Shown: positions 35,138 to 43,757 of the stretch, in pieces
Layout: each line of letters opens with the position of its first letter
Position numbering within the stretch: the first letter of the stretch is position 1
From: Bacteroidaceae bacterium
Lineage (GTDB): Bacteria > Bacteroidota > Bacteroidia > Bacteroidales > Bacteroidaceae
Length of the DNA stretch: 64,000 nucleotides
Direction: 5' to 3'
Assembly (NCBI GenBank): GCA_017458585.1
Contig: JAFTAJ010000036.1
Location: forward strand, 56,869-120,868
The notes under the pieces: generated by a model
Seen by the model: the letters and a program-made list of their open reading frames with translations, nothing else
What the model was told of the DNA's origin: nothing
Database searches by the model: none
Program-made: the position numbers and the translations under genes

Positions 35138-36571
35138 TTATTTGTTTGTTTCGGTAAGCGTGAAGGCCGAGCTACCGTCAAAGCAATGGGTGCAAATCCT
35201 GCACTTTGGCAGGCCGATAGCCTTGACCAGGTCCTCGAGCTTCGTGAACTTGAGGCTCGTAAGATTCAGGCGCTTGGCAATCTCGTTGACCATGCGCTGA
35301 TACTGCGGCGAGTCGGTCTCGGTGTATTTGCGCAGCACTTCTTCGGTGGGATTGTCTCCCTCAAACTCCTGTATGATTCGGCGCGTGATGAGCTCCATAT
35401 CGCTCTTGGAACTGGTGAAACCGATGAAGCGGCAACCATACACCAGTGGCGGACAAGCGATACGCATGTGCACCTCCTTGGCTCCGTCGTCGAAGAGCAC
35501 CTTGGTGTTGTCGCGTAGCTGTGTGCCGCGCACGATAGAGTCATCGCAGCACAACAGTCGCTTTCCCTTGAGCAAGTCGCGATTGGCAATGAGCTTCATC
35601 TTAGCCACAAGGTTGCGCATCTCTTGGCTGGGCGGCATAAAAGAGCGTGGCCAAGTGGGAGTGTATTTGGCAATGCAGCGCAGATAAGGCACTCCCCTGC
35701 CGGCAGCATAGCCTGTGGCCATACCTACGCCAGAGTCGGGTACACCGCATGCGCAGTCCACCTCTGTGTCATCCCTCTCGCCCATGGCGCGACCGCACTC
35801 AAAGCGAACCTCCTCCACATTGCGTCCCTCATAACAGGACGTGGGGAAACCATAATACACCCACATGAAAGCGCATATTTGCATCTTCTCATTGGGCTTG
35901 CGTAGCTGCTCCATTCCGTCGGCTGTGATGCGTACTATCTCACCCGCCCCGATATAGTAGGTGGTCTCGTAGTCAAGGTTGGGGAAGGCGGTGCTCTCGG
36001 TGCTTACCGCCATTGCGCCTTCCTTCTTTCCCACCACGACAGGAGTACGACCCCACGCATCGCGAGCGGCAATCACTCCGTGCTCGGTAAGCAACAACAT
36101 GGAGCAAGAGCCCTTTACCTTATTATATACATTCTCTATACCCTCCACGAAGGTGCGCCCTTTGATAATCATCAGGGCAATGAGCTCCGTGGGGTTGATG
36201 CGCCCCGAGGTAAACTCGCTCAGGTGTTCGCCCTCATCGATGAGCTCCTGAGCCAGCTGCTCGAGATTGTTTATCTTGGCCACCGTAACCAGGGCAAAGC
36301 GTCCCAAGTGGCTGTTGGTAAGCATCGGCTGTGCGTCGGTGTCGCTGATGACGCCTATGCCTGACCTTCCATCAAACTTCTCCAGCTCACCCTCAAAGCG
36401 CGGACGGAAGTAGGAGTTCTCCAGATTGTGAATCTCGCGTTCAAAATGTCCTGATTCGTTTATCGTGACGATACCACCGCGACGAGTGCCGAGGTGAAAC
36501 TGATAGTCTGTGCCATAGAAAAGGTCGGTAATGCACTTCTGCTTGCTTACGACGCCAAAAAAGCCGCCCAT
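35138..36571 (-). CDS. PurF-like amidophosphoribosyltransferase lacking the catalytic N-terminal cysteine
   Basis: 477 residues. An N-terminal class II glutamine amidotransferase domain (about 1-225) is followed by a phosphoribosyltransferase domain with the PRPP loop LLCCDDSIVRGTQL (about 336-350). Cysteines matching the PurF iron-sulfur ligands are present (VDCACGVPDSG and CRICTHCFDGSS). The mature enzyme of this family needs Cys as its first residue (MCG); here the protein begins MGGFFGVVSKQKC, so position 2 is Gly and no alternative start restores Cys. It should lack glutaminase activity and may use free ammonia or do something else. First gene of a six-gene run. A -7 element and a perfect inverted repeat lie upstream. 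Confidence 0.85.
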   Translation of the reverse strand: MGGFFGVVSKQKCITDLFYGTDYQFHLGTRRGGIVTINESGHFEREIHNLENSYFRPRFEGELEKFDGRSGIGVISDTDAQPMLTNSHLGRFALVTVAKINNLEQLAQELIDEGEHLSEFTSGRINPTELIALMIIKGRTFVEGIENVYNKVKGSCSMLLLTEHGVIAARDAWGRTPVVVGKKEGAMAVSTESTAFPNLDYETTYYIGAGEIVRITADGMEQLRKPNEKMQICAFMWVYYGFPTSCYEGRNVEEVRFECGRAMGERDDTEVDCACGVPDSGVGMATGYAAGRGVPYLRCIAKYTPTWPRSFMPPSQEMRNLVAKMKLIANRDLLKGKRLLCCDDSIVRGTQLRDNTKVLFDDGAKEVHMRIACPPLVYGCRFIGFTSSKSDMELITRRIIQEFEGDNPTEEVLRKYTETDSPQYQRMVNEIAKRLNLTSLKFTKLEDLVKAIGLPKCRICTHCFDGSSAFTLTETNK

Positions 36572-36627
36572 TTGTTTGAGGTTTAGTTATTTAGAGTTGA
36601 ACAAATATTTTCTTTTTGCGAATTAGA

Positions 36628-36652
36628 CCGCAAATATAGTAATAATTTGCGG
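36628..36652 (-). promoter_or_regulatory. Promoter and palindromic operator-like site before the purF-like gene
   Basis: On the minus strand TATATTTG (36638-36631) matches the -7 consensus. It lies within a perfect 8-bp inverted repeat, CCGCAAAT (36628-36635) and ATTTGCGG (36645-36652), spaced by 9 bases. A repressor bound there would block the promoter. Confidence 0.5.
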
Positions 36653-36681
36653 AAAAAGTGGCCCGTTTTCCAAATATTAAC

Positions 36682-36689
36682 TAATTTTG
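36682..36689 (+). promoter_or_regulatory. -7 element of tRNA-Arg
   Basis: TAATTTTG, exact to TAnnTTTG, 15 bases upstream of the tRNA 5' end. Confidence 0.55.
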
Positions 36690-36704
36690 CACCCGAAAAA
36701 GGCT

Positions 36705-36776
36705 GTCCCTGTAGTTCAATGGATAGAACAGCAGTTTCCTAAACTGCTGATTTGGGTTCGATTCCCAGCGGGGATA
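36705..36776 (+). tRNA. tRNA-Arg(CCU)
   Basis: 72 nt. The acceptor stem GTCCCTG pairs with CGGGGAT (two G-U pairs), followed by discriminator A; CCA is not encoded. The D stem is GTTC/GAAC and the anticodon stem is GCAGT/ACTGC around loop TTCCTAA, anticodon CCT, reading AGG. The T arm is TTGGG-TTCGATT-CCCAG. Confidence 0.92.
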
Positions 36777-36788
36777 CAAACTGACATG

Positions 36789-36818
36789 ATCCGCTGACGC
36801 ACTAAGGCGTTTGCGGAT
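36789..36818 (+). terminator. Terminator of tRNA-Arg
   Basis: ATCCGC (36789-36794) pairs with GCGGAT (36813-36818) and ACGC with GCGT inside, followed by TATTGTTTTT. It overlaps the stop codon of xerD on the other strand. Confidence 0.75.
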
Positions 36819-37759
36819 TATTGTTTTTCTTCGTGGCGCCGCATGTTGCGGGGATGATGCAGCAATATCTCCTCGCGCAGTCGGGAACGGTCGATATGTG
36901 TGTATATTTCTGTGGTGGCAATACTCTCGTGCCCCAACATTGCCTGTATCACACGCAGATTGGCTCCCCCCTCCAGCAGGTGAGTGGCAAAAGAGTGGCG
37001 CAGCGTGTGGGGCGAAATATTCTTTTTGATGCCGGCCTTCTCCGCCAACTGCTTGATGAGGTGAAACACCATGATGCGCCCAATATTGCGGGTGCCCCGG
37101 CGGACTGTGATAAAGACATAGTCCTGATACTCAGGTGGAATCACCCAAAGGTTGCGATCCATGAAATAAAGGCGCAGTTCTTTCACCGCCCTGGGCGAAA
37201 TGGGCACGAGACGCTCTTTCGACCCTTTGCCCTTCACCTTGATAAATCCCTCGTCGAGAAAGAGGTCGCTGAGCTTCAGATTGCATAGCTCGCTCACACG
37301 CAGTCCGCAACTATAGAGCACCTCTATCATCGCCCTGTTGCGCTGGCCCTCCTTGGTGTCGAGACGGATGGCTGCTATCAGCTGGTCGATCTCCTCCACA
37401 CTCAACACCTCAGGCAGGTGCACACCTATCTTGGGCGACACAAGCAGTTCGCCGGGGTCGCGGTCGGTGAGCCCTGAGAGCATCAGAAACTTGCAAAAAG
37501 TCCTCACCCCCGACAGGATGCGTGCCTGCGAACGGGCATCCAGGCCTATGTCGTAGAGCGCTGCGGCGAAGGCGTGCAGGTCGTCGATGGTAAGCGTAAG
37601 AGGGTCTTTGCCTTCCTCTGCAAGAAAAGTGAGCAACTTGTCAAGATCGCGCAGATAAGCATCAAGAGTGTTGGGCGACAGACCACGCTCCAGCTGCAGG
37701 TATATGCGAAAGGGACGCACATATTTTTCTTGCATTTTCTGCTCCGACATAGAGTCCAT
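36818..37759 (-). CDS. xerD: Tyrosine recombinase XerD
   Basis: Resolves chromosome dimers at dif with XerC. The 313 residues have an N-terminal SAM-like core-binding domain (about 10-95) and a catalytic domain with all active residues: Arg in GLRVSEL, Lys in KGKGSKER, HxxR in SPHTLRHSF, His in LGHESIAT and Tyr in IYTHIDRSR. Full XerD length, no extra N-terminal region, so a housekeeping recombinase rather than a phage integrase, despite the adjacent tRNA gene. -7 element TAATTTTG at 37786-37793. Start at 37759 or 37750. Confidence 0.9.
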   Translation of the reverse strand: MDSMSEQKMQEKYVRPFRIYLQLERGLSPNTLDAYLRDLDKLLTFLAEEGKDPLTLTIDDLHAFAAALYDIGLDARSQARILSGVRTFCKFLMLSGLTDRDPGELLVSPKIGVHLPEVLSVEEIDQLIAAIRLDTKEGQRNRAMIEVLYSCGLRVSELCNLKLSDLFLDEGFIKVKGKGSKERLVPISPRAVKELRLYFMDRNLWVIPPEYQDYVFITVRRGTRNIGRIMVFHLIKQLAEKAGIKKNISPHTLRHSFATHLLEGGANLRVIQAMLGHESIATTEIYTHIDRSRLREEILLHHPRNMRRHEEKQ

Positions 37760-37785
37760 GTGAAATATTCTTTCTAATTTCGCAG

Positions 37786-37793
37786 CAAAATTA
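37786..37793 (-). promoter_or_regulatory. -7 element of xerD
   Basis: TAATTTTG on the minus strand, exact to TAnnTTTG, 27 bases before the start. Confidence 0.45.
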
Positions 37794-37891
37794 CAGAAAA
37801 AATTGAAAAATGAAATTTGATTTTTGAAATTTCACACATATAACATCCCGCATTTTACATATAACATATTACATCTCACAAATTACATCCT

Positions 37892-38320
37892 ATGAAAATC
37901 CAAATCATCAATGGTCCCAACCTCAACCTGCTGGGAGTGAGAGAGCCCGAAGTATATGGCAGCACTAACTTTGATTCCTTCCTCGCTGAGCTGCGCAAAG
38001 CCTACCCCCAGGCACAAATAGAATACTTTCAGAGCAACACGGAGGGAGCCCTCGTCGATAAGATTCACGAGGTAGGTTTTTCCTTCGATGGAATCGTGCT
38101 AAATGCCGGCGCATACACCCACACTTCAGTAGCTCTGCTCGATGCTATCAAGGCTGTCAGCACACCCGTGATAGAGGTGCACATTTCCAACATCCACCAG
38201 CGCGAGGAGTTTCGCCATCACTCCATGATTTCAGCCGGATGCAAGGGAGTGATCTGCGGCTTCGGCCTCGACTCCTACCGTCTGGCTGTCGAATCGATAG
38301 TTGGGAGTTCAAATGTTTAA
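37892..38320 (+). CDS. aroQ: Type II 3-dehydroquinate dehydratase
   Basis: Third step of the shikimate pathway. The 142 residues have INGPNLNLLGVREPEVYGS with the catalytic Tyr on the flexible lid, SNTEGALVDKIHE, NAGAYTHTSVAL and EVHISNIHQREEFRHHS with the catalytic His. The final residues (VGSSNV) are encoded by GTTCAA/GTTTAAGAG-type repeat sequence that also runs into the gap before the next gene, so the natural C-terminus may have been replaced. The preceding gap holds ACATATAACAT-type low-complexity repeats. Confidence 0.95.
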   Translation: MKIQIINGPNLNLLGVREPEVYGSTNFDSFLAELRKAYPQAQIEYFQSNTEGALVDKIHEVGFSFDGIVLNAGAYTHTSVALLDAIKAVSTPVIEVHISNIHQREEFRHHSMISAGCKGVICGFGLDSYRLAVESIVGSSNV

Positions 38321-38345
38321 GAGTTCAAGAGTTTAAGGGCCAGAG

Positions 38346-38981
38346 GTGACTCTCTCCGACTACATAGAGCAACACATAGATAAGGAGCACCCTTATCTAT
38401 ATAAGCTATGGCGCGACACTAACCTGCATCAGGTGAGGGGCCACATGGCTTCGGGCCATCTGCAAGGCGTGGTGCTGAGGATGATTGTGGGCATGATTCG
38501 TCCTCGTCGCATACTGGAGATAGGCACCTACACAGGCTACTCTGCCCTTAGCATGGCCTCCGCGCTGGATGAAGGAGCCACCATCGACACATACGAAATC
38601 AACGACGAACTGGAGGACTTTACCCGTCGCAACATCGAGCTCTCACCCTGGGCCGACAAGGTGAGGCTGCATATCGGCGATGTAATGACAGAGCTGGGTG
38701 GAGGGCAATCATCTGAATTATACGACCTTATCTTTATTGACGGCAACAAGCGACAATACTGCGACTACTACCACCTTGCGCTGCGCCTGCTCACCCCCCG
38801 AGGCTATATACTTGCCGACAACACCCTGTGGGACGGACACATCATCGACCCCGCCTACGATCACGATGCTCAGACTCTCGGAATACGCGATTTCAACGAA
38901 GAAATCGCCCACGACTCGCGAGTAGAGAAAGTCATCCTCCCATTGCGTGACGGACTCACCTTGATTCGTCGCAAGGACTAA
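38346..38981 (+). CDS. SAM-dependent O-methyltransferase (Methyltransf_3 / catechol-OMT type)
   Basis: 211 residues with the class I methyltransferase core: ILEIGTYTGYSALSMA (SAM loop), TYEINDELEDF, VRLHIGDV and DLIFIDGNKRQYCDYY with metal/substrate residues. It resembles bacterial caffeoyl-CoA/catechol O-methyltransferases; the natural acceptor is unknown. Translation appears to start at GTG 38346, because the frame has a TAA at 38334 and no ATG is nearby. GTG starts are uncommon here. The upstream 30 bases belong to a GTTTAAGAG-type repeat, so the original start region may have been overwritten. Probably cotranscribed with aroQ (25 bases). Confidence 0.85.
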   Translation: MTLSDYIEQHIDKEHPYLYKLWRDTNLHQVRGHMASGHLQGVVLRMIVGMIRPRRILEIGTYTGYSALSMASALDEGATIDTYEINDELEDFTRRNIELSPWADKVRLHIGDVMTELGGGQSSELYDLIFIDGNKRQYCDYYHLALRLLTPRGYILADNTLWDGHIIDPAYDHDAQTLGIRDFNEEIAHDSRVEKVILPLRDGLTLIRRKD

Positions 38982-39090
38982 TCTTTTTGTCTTCAGCTAA
39001 CAACATTTTTCTCTGAGCAGATTTCAACAAACACCGCTCTGAGAAAATTAAACTGCGTGCTCGCGAGAAAAAAGAGCGTGCTCATTTATT

Positions 39091-39153
39091 TTTGATGCCC
39101 ATCAAAACGAAATTTCATGGGCAACAAATTTAATTTTCATGGGCATCAAATTT
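39091..39153 (+). repeat. Palindromic and direct repeat cluster in the gap before leuS
   Basis: TTTGATGCCCAT (39091-39102) and ATGGGCATCAAA (39139-39150) are a perfect 12-bp inverted repeat. Between them ATGGGCA recurs at 39117-39123. The 17-base unit TCATGGGCA(a/t)CAAATTT occurs at 39115-39131 and 39137-39153. The rest of the 392-base gap (38982-39373) holds AT-rich sequence with short GCTC/GAGC motifs and the leuS promoter; I see no gene. Confidence 0.75.
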
Positions 39154-39304
39154 GCACGAGATCGCTTTTTTATTTTCTCTGCTCGATGTTTTTCTTCACA
39201 AGGTCGCTCTTTTTTCTTACGAGCTCGCCTTATTCCTTTTGTTGGTGGCTCCCAGGCGAAAGGAGCAAAGTTTATGCTTTTAGGCATAAAAAAGAAAAAT
39301 TTCT

Positions 39305-39335
39305 TTTGTCTTGCCCCTGACTTTTCGTAACTTTG
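39305..39335 (+). promoter_or_regulatory. Promoter of leuS
   Basis: TTTG at 39305-39308, 19 bases, TAACTTTG at 39328-39335: an exact -33/-7 pair. Transcription should begin about 39340, which supports translation from 39374 and excludes the in-frame ATG at 39311. Confidence 0.8.
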
Positions 39336-39373
39336 CCGCGCAAAATTCTAAAACACCTATAATTCCGCAAATA

Positions 39374-42211
39374 ATGGACTACAATTTTCAGGAAATTGAA
39401 AAGAAATGGCAGCAGCGGTGGAAGGAACGCAAGACCTACCGCGTTGTCGAAGACGAGAGCAAAAAGAAATTTTACGTACTAAATATGTTTCCCTACCCCA
39501 GTGGCGCCGGCCTGCACGTGGGCCATCCGCTGGGATACATCGCAAGCGACATCTACGCTCGCTATAAAAGGCAGAAGGGTTTCAATGTGCTCAATCCTAT
39601 GGGCTACGATGCCTACGGTCTGCCCGCAGAGCAGTATGCCATACAGACCGGTCAGCATCCTGAGAAGACCACCTTCCAGAATATCGACCGCTACCGCGAA
39701 CAGCTCGACAAGATAGGTTTCTCCTTCGACTGGGACCGCGAGGTGCGCACCTGCACCCCCGACTACTACCATTGGACACAATGGGCGTTTCAGAAGATGT
39801 TTGACTCCTATTTCTGCAACAAGACGCAGAAAGCGCAGCCTATCCAGCAGCTCATCGACCATCTCAACGCCCACGGCACAGAGGGACTCGATGTCGCGCA
39901 GACTGAGCAGCTCAACATCACTGCCGACCAATGGAAGCAGATGGACTGCAAGCAGCAGAGCGATGTGCTGATGAACTACCGCATTGCCTTCCTCGGCGAA
40001 ACGATGGTTAACTGGTGTCCGAAGCTCGGCACCGTGCTGGCCAACGACGAAGTGGTTGACGGAGTGAGTGTCAGAGGCGGCTTCCCCGTGGAGCAGAAGA
40101 AGATGCGCCAGTGGTGTCTGCGTGTCAGCGCTTACTCACAGCGTCTGCTCGATGGTCTGGACACTATCGAGTGGAGCGACTCCATCAAGGAGACGCAACG
40201 CAACTGGATAGGCCGCTCAGAAGGTGCCGAGGTGGAGTTTAAAGTAGCCGACAGCGACCTCTCCTTCACCATCTTCACCACTCGCGCCGACACGATGTTT
40301 GGCGTAACCTTTATGGTGCTGGCTCCCGAGAGCGAACTGGTGCAAAAAGTCACTACCGCCCAGCAGCGCGACGAGGTGGACAAATATCTCACATATGTCA
40401 AGGGCCGCACCGAGAGGGAGCGCCAGATAGACCACAAGGTGACGGGCGTGTTCTCCGGCAGCTACGCCATCAACCCCTTTACCGGCGAGAAGAATCCTAT
40501 TTGGATAAGCGAATATGTATTGGCCGGCTACGGCACCGGTGCCATTATGGCCGTGCCTGCTCACGACAGTCGCGACTATGCCTTTGCCAAGCACTTTGGC
40601 CTGCCTATCGTGCCGCTGATTGAGGGTGCCGACGTAAGCGAAGAGAGCTACGACGCCAAAGAAGGAATCGTGTGCAACTCTCCTGCTGCAGGCAAGGAGC
40701 CCTACTGCGAGCTTGTGCTCAACGGACTGACGGTGAAGGAAGCTATCGCTGCCACCAAGCAGTTTGTGGAGAAGCAGGGCCTAGGCCGCGTGAAAGTAAA
40801 CTATCGTCTGCGCGACGCCATCTTCAGTCGTCAGCGTTATTGGGGCGAGCCTTTCCCTGTATATTATAAAAATGGTGTACCCCAGATGATACCCGAAGAG
40901 TGCCTGCCGCTGCAGCTGCCTGAGGTGGAGAATTTCCTGCCCACCGAGACTGGCGAGCCCCCATTGGGCAACGCACAGATTTGGGCGTGGGACGAGCCAC
41001 AACGCAAGGTGGTGGACAAAGCTCTTATCAACAATAAGACCGTGTTCCCCATCGAGCTTTACACCATGCCCGGCTTTGCAGGCTCATCGGCCTACTATCT
41101 CCGCTATATGGATCCCCACAACGACAAGGCCCTGGTAAGCAAAGAAGCCGACGAGTACTGGCAGAACGTTGACCTCTATGTGGGCGGCTCGGAGCACGCC
41201 ACCGGTCACCTGATTTACAGCCGTTTTTGGAACAAATTCCTCTATGACTACGGATACAGCTGCAAGGAAGAGCCTTTCCAGAAGCTTATAAATCAGGGCA
41301 TGATACAAGGTCGCAGCAATTTTGTTTACCGTATCAAAGACAGCAACACCTTTGTGTCCTACGGACTGAAAGACAAATACGACACCACCCCCATCCATGT
41401 GGACGTAAACATCGTCAGCAACGATGTGCTCGATATCGAGGCGTTCAAGGCCTGGAGACCGGAATACGCTGACGCGCAGTTTGAGCTGGAGAATGGCAAC
41501 TATATCTGCGGCTGGGCTGTGGAGAAGATGTCGAAGAGCATGTTCAATGTTGTGAACCCCGATTACATCGTGGAGCGCTATGGCGCCGACACTCTCAGGC
41601 TTTATGAAATGTTTCTCGGCCCCATCAACCAGTCAAAGCCCTGGGACAGCAACGGCATCGACGGATGTTTCCGCTTCCTGCGCAAGGTGTGGGGACTCTT
41701 CTACAGCCGTGATGGTCAACTGCTGCCCACCGACAGCGAGCCCACCAAAGAAAATCTGAAGAGCATCCACAAACTGATACAGAAGGTGAGCCAAGACATC
41801 GAGAGCTTCTCATATAACACCGCCATCAGCGCATTCATGATTTGCGTTGGCGAGTTGTCGCAGCAGAAGTGTAGCGCCAAGCCGGTGCTCGAGTCGCTCG
41901 TAGAACTGCTTGCGCCATTTGCTCCGCATCTGTGCGAGGAGTTGTGGGAGGTGCTCGGCAACGAGGGCAGCGTTTGCGACTCCCCATGGCCAGAGGTGAA
42001 CGAAGAATATCTGAAACAGGACACCGAGACCCTCAGCGTCTCCTTCAACGGCAAGACCCGCTTTACCATGGACTTTGCACCCGATGCCTCCAAAGAGGAC
42101 ATCGAGCAAGCCGTGATGCAGGCCGAGTCCACAGCCCGCTACACCGACGGCAAGCAGATAGTCAAGATTATCGTTGTGCCTCATCGCATTATTAACATTG
42201 TCTTGAAATAA
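39374..42211 (+). CDS. leuS: Leucyl-tRNA synthetase
   Basis: Class I synthetase charging tRNA-Leu, 945 residues starting [20 protein letters not shown]-type motif [10 protein letters not shown] lies near residue 50. The CP1 editing domain (about 220-420) contains [13 protein letters not shown] and [12 protein letters not shown], and the KMSKS motif is in [13 protein letters not shown]. The C-terminal anticodon-binding helical domain is complete. The promoter at 39305-39335 fixes the start. First gene of the plus run leuS-yitT-rdgB-porZ-tyrS. There is no sign of a T-box in the short leader. Confidence 0.97.
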   Translation: MDYNFQEIEKKWQQRWKERKTYRVVEDESKKKFYVLNMFPYPSGAGLHVGHPLGYIASDIYARYKRQKGFNVLNPMGYDAYGLPAEQYAIQTGQHPEKTTFQNIDRYREQLDKIGFSFDWDREVRTCTPDYYHWTQWAFQKMFDSYFCNKTQKAQPIQQLIDHLNAHGTEGLDVAQTEQLNITADQWKQMDCKQQSDVLMNYRIAFLGETMVNWCPKLGTVLANDEVVDGVSVRGGFPVEQKKMRQWCLRVSAYSQRLLDGLDTIEWSDSIKETQRNWIGRSEGAEVEFKVADSDLSFTIFTTRADTMFGVTFMVLAPESELVQKVTTAQQRDEVDKYLTYVKGRTERERQIDHKVTGVFSGSYAINPFTGEKNPIWISEYVLAGYGTGAIMAVPAHDSRDYAFAKHFGLPIVPLIEGADVSEESYDAKEGIVCNSPAAGKEPYCELVLNGLTVKEAIAATKQFVEKQGLGRVKVNYRLRDAIFSRQRYWGEPFPVYYKNGVPQMIPEECLPLQLPEVENFLPTETGEPPLGNAQIWAWDEPQRKVVDKALINNKTVFPIELYTMPGFAGSSAYYLRYMDPHNDKALVSKEADEYWQNVDLYVGGSEHATGHLIYSRFWNKFLYDYGYSCKEEPFQKLINQGMIQGRSNFVYRIKDSNTFVSYGLKDKYDTTPIHVDVNIVSNDVLDIEAFKAWRPEYADAQFELENGNYICGWAVEKMSKSMFNVVNPDYIVERYGADTLRLYEMFLGPINQSKPWDSNGIDGCFRFLRKVWGLFYSRDGQLLPTDSEPTKENLKSIHKLIQKVSQDIESFSYNTAISAFMICVGELSQQKCSAKPVLESLVELLAPFAPHLCEELWEVLGNEGSVCDSPWPEVNEEYLKQDTETLSVSFNGKTRFTMDFAPDASKEDIEQAVMQAESTARYTDGKQIVKIIVVPHRIINIVLK

Positions 42212-42232
42212 CTCTTCCTACTCTCGATAATT

Positions 42233-43123
42233 ATGGATTTAATGAAACCCAAATTCCGTCACATAGCGCACGACGTCAGCCTGATGTCGATAGGTATAAT
42301 AATGTATGCCATCGGATTTACGCTCTTCCAGCTGCCGTATCACATCACGCCCGGCGCCACCACCGGTTTGGCCGCCATCGTGTTCTATGTCACAGGGCTG
42401 CCAGTAACGGTTACCTACTTCCTTATCAATATTGTGCTGCTGGTTGTGGCCCTTAAGATACTGGGCTTCAAGTTTATGACCAACACCATCTACGGTATCG
42501 CCTTCATGACCTTTGTGCTGTGGGCCATTCCCGCATGGTTTGGCGATGAACACGGCATGCTGCCGCAGGTGCTGGGCGAGAACGACATGTTTATGGCCTG
42601 TATCATCGGTGCCATCATTGAGGGCATAGGCCTTGGCCTCGTCTTTCTGGGCAACGGCAGCACCGGCGGCACAGATATCGTGGGAGCCGTAGTCAATCAC
42701 TACCGCGACATCAGCATAGGACAAGGCATCATGATAGCCGACCTGCTCATCATCTCAAGCAGCTTCCTCGTCTTCCACGAAGTAAGACTGCTCATCTACG
42801 GCTATTGCACGCTGTTCATAGAAGTCATGATGATTGACTACGTAATGAATCGCGACCGCCAGTCTGTGCAATTCTTTATCTTCTCCGAGAAATACGACGA
42901 GATTGCTGCCGAGATAGCCAAGACAGGTCGCGGCGTTACCGTGCTTGACGGCCAGGGTTGGTACACTAAGCAAAATCATAAGGTGCTGGTGGTGCTGGCT
43001 CGCCGCAGGGAAAGCCCTTTTATCTTCCGCGTCATCAAGACTATCGACCCCAAGGCTTTCGTTTCGCAGAGCAAAGTTGTCGGTGTCTTCGGCAACGGCT
43101 TCGACCGCATCAAGGGCAAGTAA
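42233..43123 (+). CDS. YitT family membrane protein (DUF161/DUF2179)
   Basis: 296 residues. Five hydrophobic segments (about 15-200) contain the YitT signature ITPGATTGLAAIVFY and GNGSTGGTDIVG. A cytoplasmic DUF2179 domain follows (about 210-290, VTVLDGQGWYTKQNHKVLV). Members have no settled function. It lies 21 bases after leuS and 45 before rdgB, in one transcription unit. ATGs at 42233 and 42242 are both possible. Confidence 0.9.
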   Translation: MDLMKPKFRHIAHDVSLMSIGIIMYAIGFTLFQLPYHITPGATTGLAAIVFYVTGLPVTVTYFLINIVLLVVALKILGFKFMTNTIYGIAFMTFVLWAIPAWFGDEHGMLPQVLGENDMFMACIIGAIIEGIGLGLVFLGNGSTGGTDIVGAVVNHYRDISIGQGIMIADLLIISSSFLVFHEVRLLIYGYCTLFIEVMMIDYVMNRDRQSVQFFIFSEKYDEIAAEIAKTGRGVTVLDGQGWYTKQNHKVLVVLARRRESPFIFRVIKTIDPKAFVSQSKVVGVFGNGFDRIKGK

Positions 43124-43168
43124 AATAAATAGCTACTTCGCGCGTTATATATAAGTAGAAAACAAGAA

Positions 43169-43747
43169 ATGAACAAGATAGTCTTCGCCACCAACAATGA
43201 GCATAAGCTGCGTGAGATTCGTGCTATTCTGCACGATGAAACCGAAGTATTAAGCCTCGCAGACATTGGCTGCCACGCCGATATTCCCGAAACAGCCGAC
43301 ACTCTGGAAGGCAACGCTCTCATTAAGGCACACTATGTCTACGACAATTACGGCCTCGACTGTTTTGCCGACGACACAGGGCTGGAGGTAGAAGCACTCG
43401 GTGGCGCACCGGGAGTGCACACGGCGCGCTATGCCGGTGACGAGCAGGACTCACAAGCCAACATGCGCAAGCTGCTCCACGAGATGAAGGGCATCACCAA
43501 TCGCAACGCCCGCTTCCGCACCGCCATAGCCCTTATTCAAGGGGGCGAGGAGCACTTGTTCAGTGGCGAGGTGCGCGGCACCATCACCACCAGGGCTCTC
43601 GGTCGCAAAGGCTTCGGCTATGACCCCGTGTTCATACCAGAAGATACTGGCAAGACCTTTGCACAACTGGGCGAAGACATTAAAAACCATATCAGTCACC
43701 GCGCCCGCGCCGTTGCAAAACTAATAGAATTCCTTAACAATCATTGA
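43169..43747 (+). CDS. rdgB: Non-canonical purine NTP pyrophosphatase (XTP/dITP), RdgB/HAM1 type
   Basis: Hydrolyses dITP, ITP and XTP to monophosphates, keeping hypoxanthine and xanthine out of nucleic acids. 192 residues. The N-terminus is [18 protein letters not shown], with [18 protein letters not shown] and the C-terminal [21 protein letters not shown] signature. All three are diagnostic of the family. It sits 45 bases after the YitT gene and 10 bases before the PorZ-like gene. Confidence 0.95.
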   Translation: MNKIVFATNNEHKLREIRAILHDETEVLSLADIGCHADIPETADTLEGNALIKAHYVYDNYGLDCFADDTGLEVEALGGAPGVHTARYAGDEQDSQANMRKLLHEMKGITNRNARFRTAIALIQGGEEHLFSGEVRGTITTRALGRKGFGYDPVFIPEDTGKTFAQLGEDIKNHISHRARAVAKLIEFLNNH

Positions 43748-43757
43748 GTTTTGAACT

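Noticed and set aside
36705..37759. Integrative element with tRNA-Arg as attachment site and xerD as integrase
   Set aside because: The recombinase has housekeeping XerD length and context (aroQ next to it), and I see no second copy of the tRNA 3' end or cargo genes.
38982..39373. T-box or other leader riboswitch for leuS
   Set aside because: The leuS promoter sits at 39305-39335, leaving only about 35 bases of leader; the palindromes are upstream of it.
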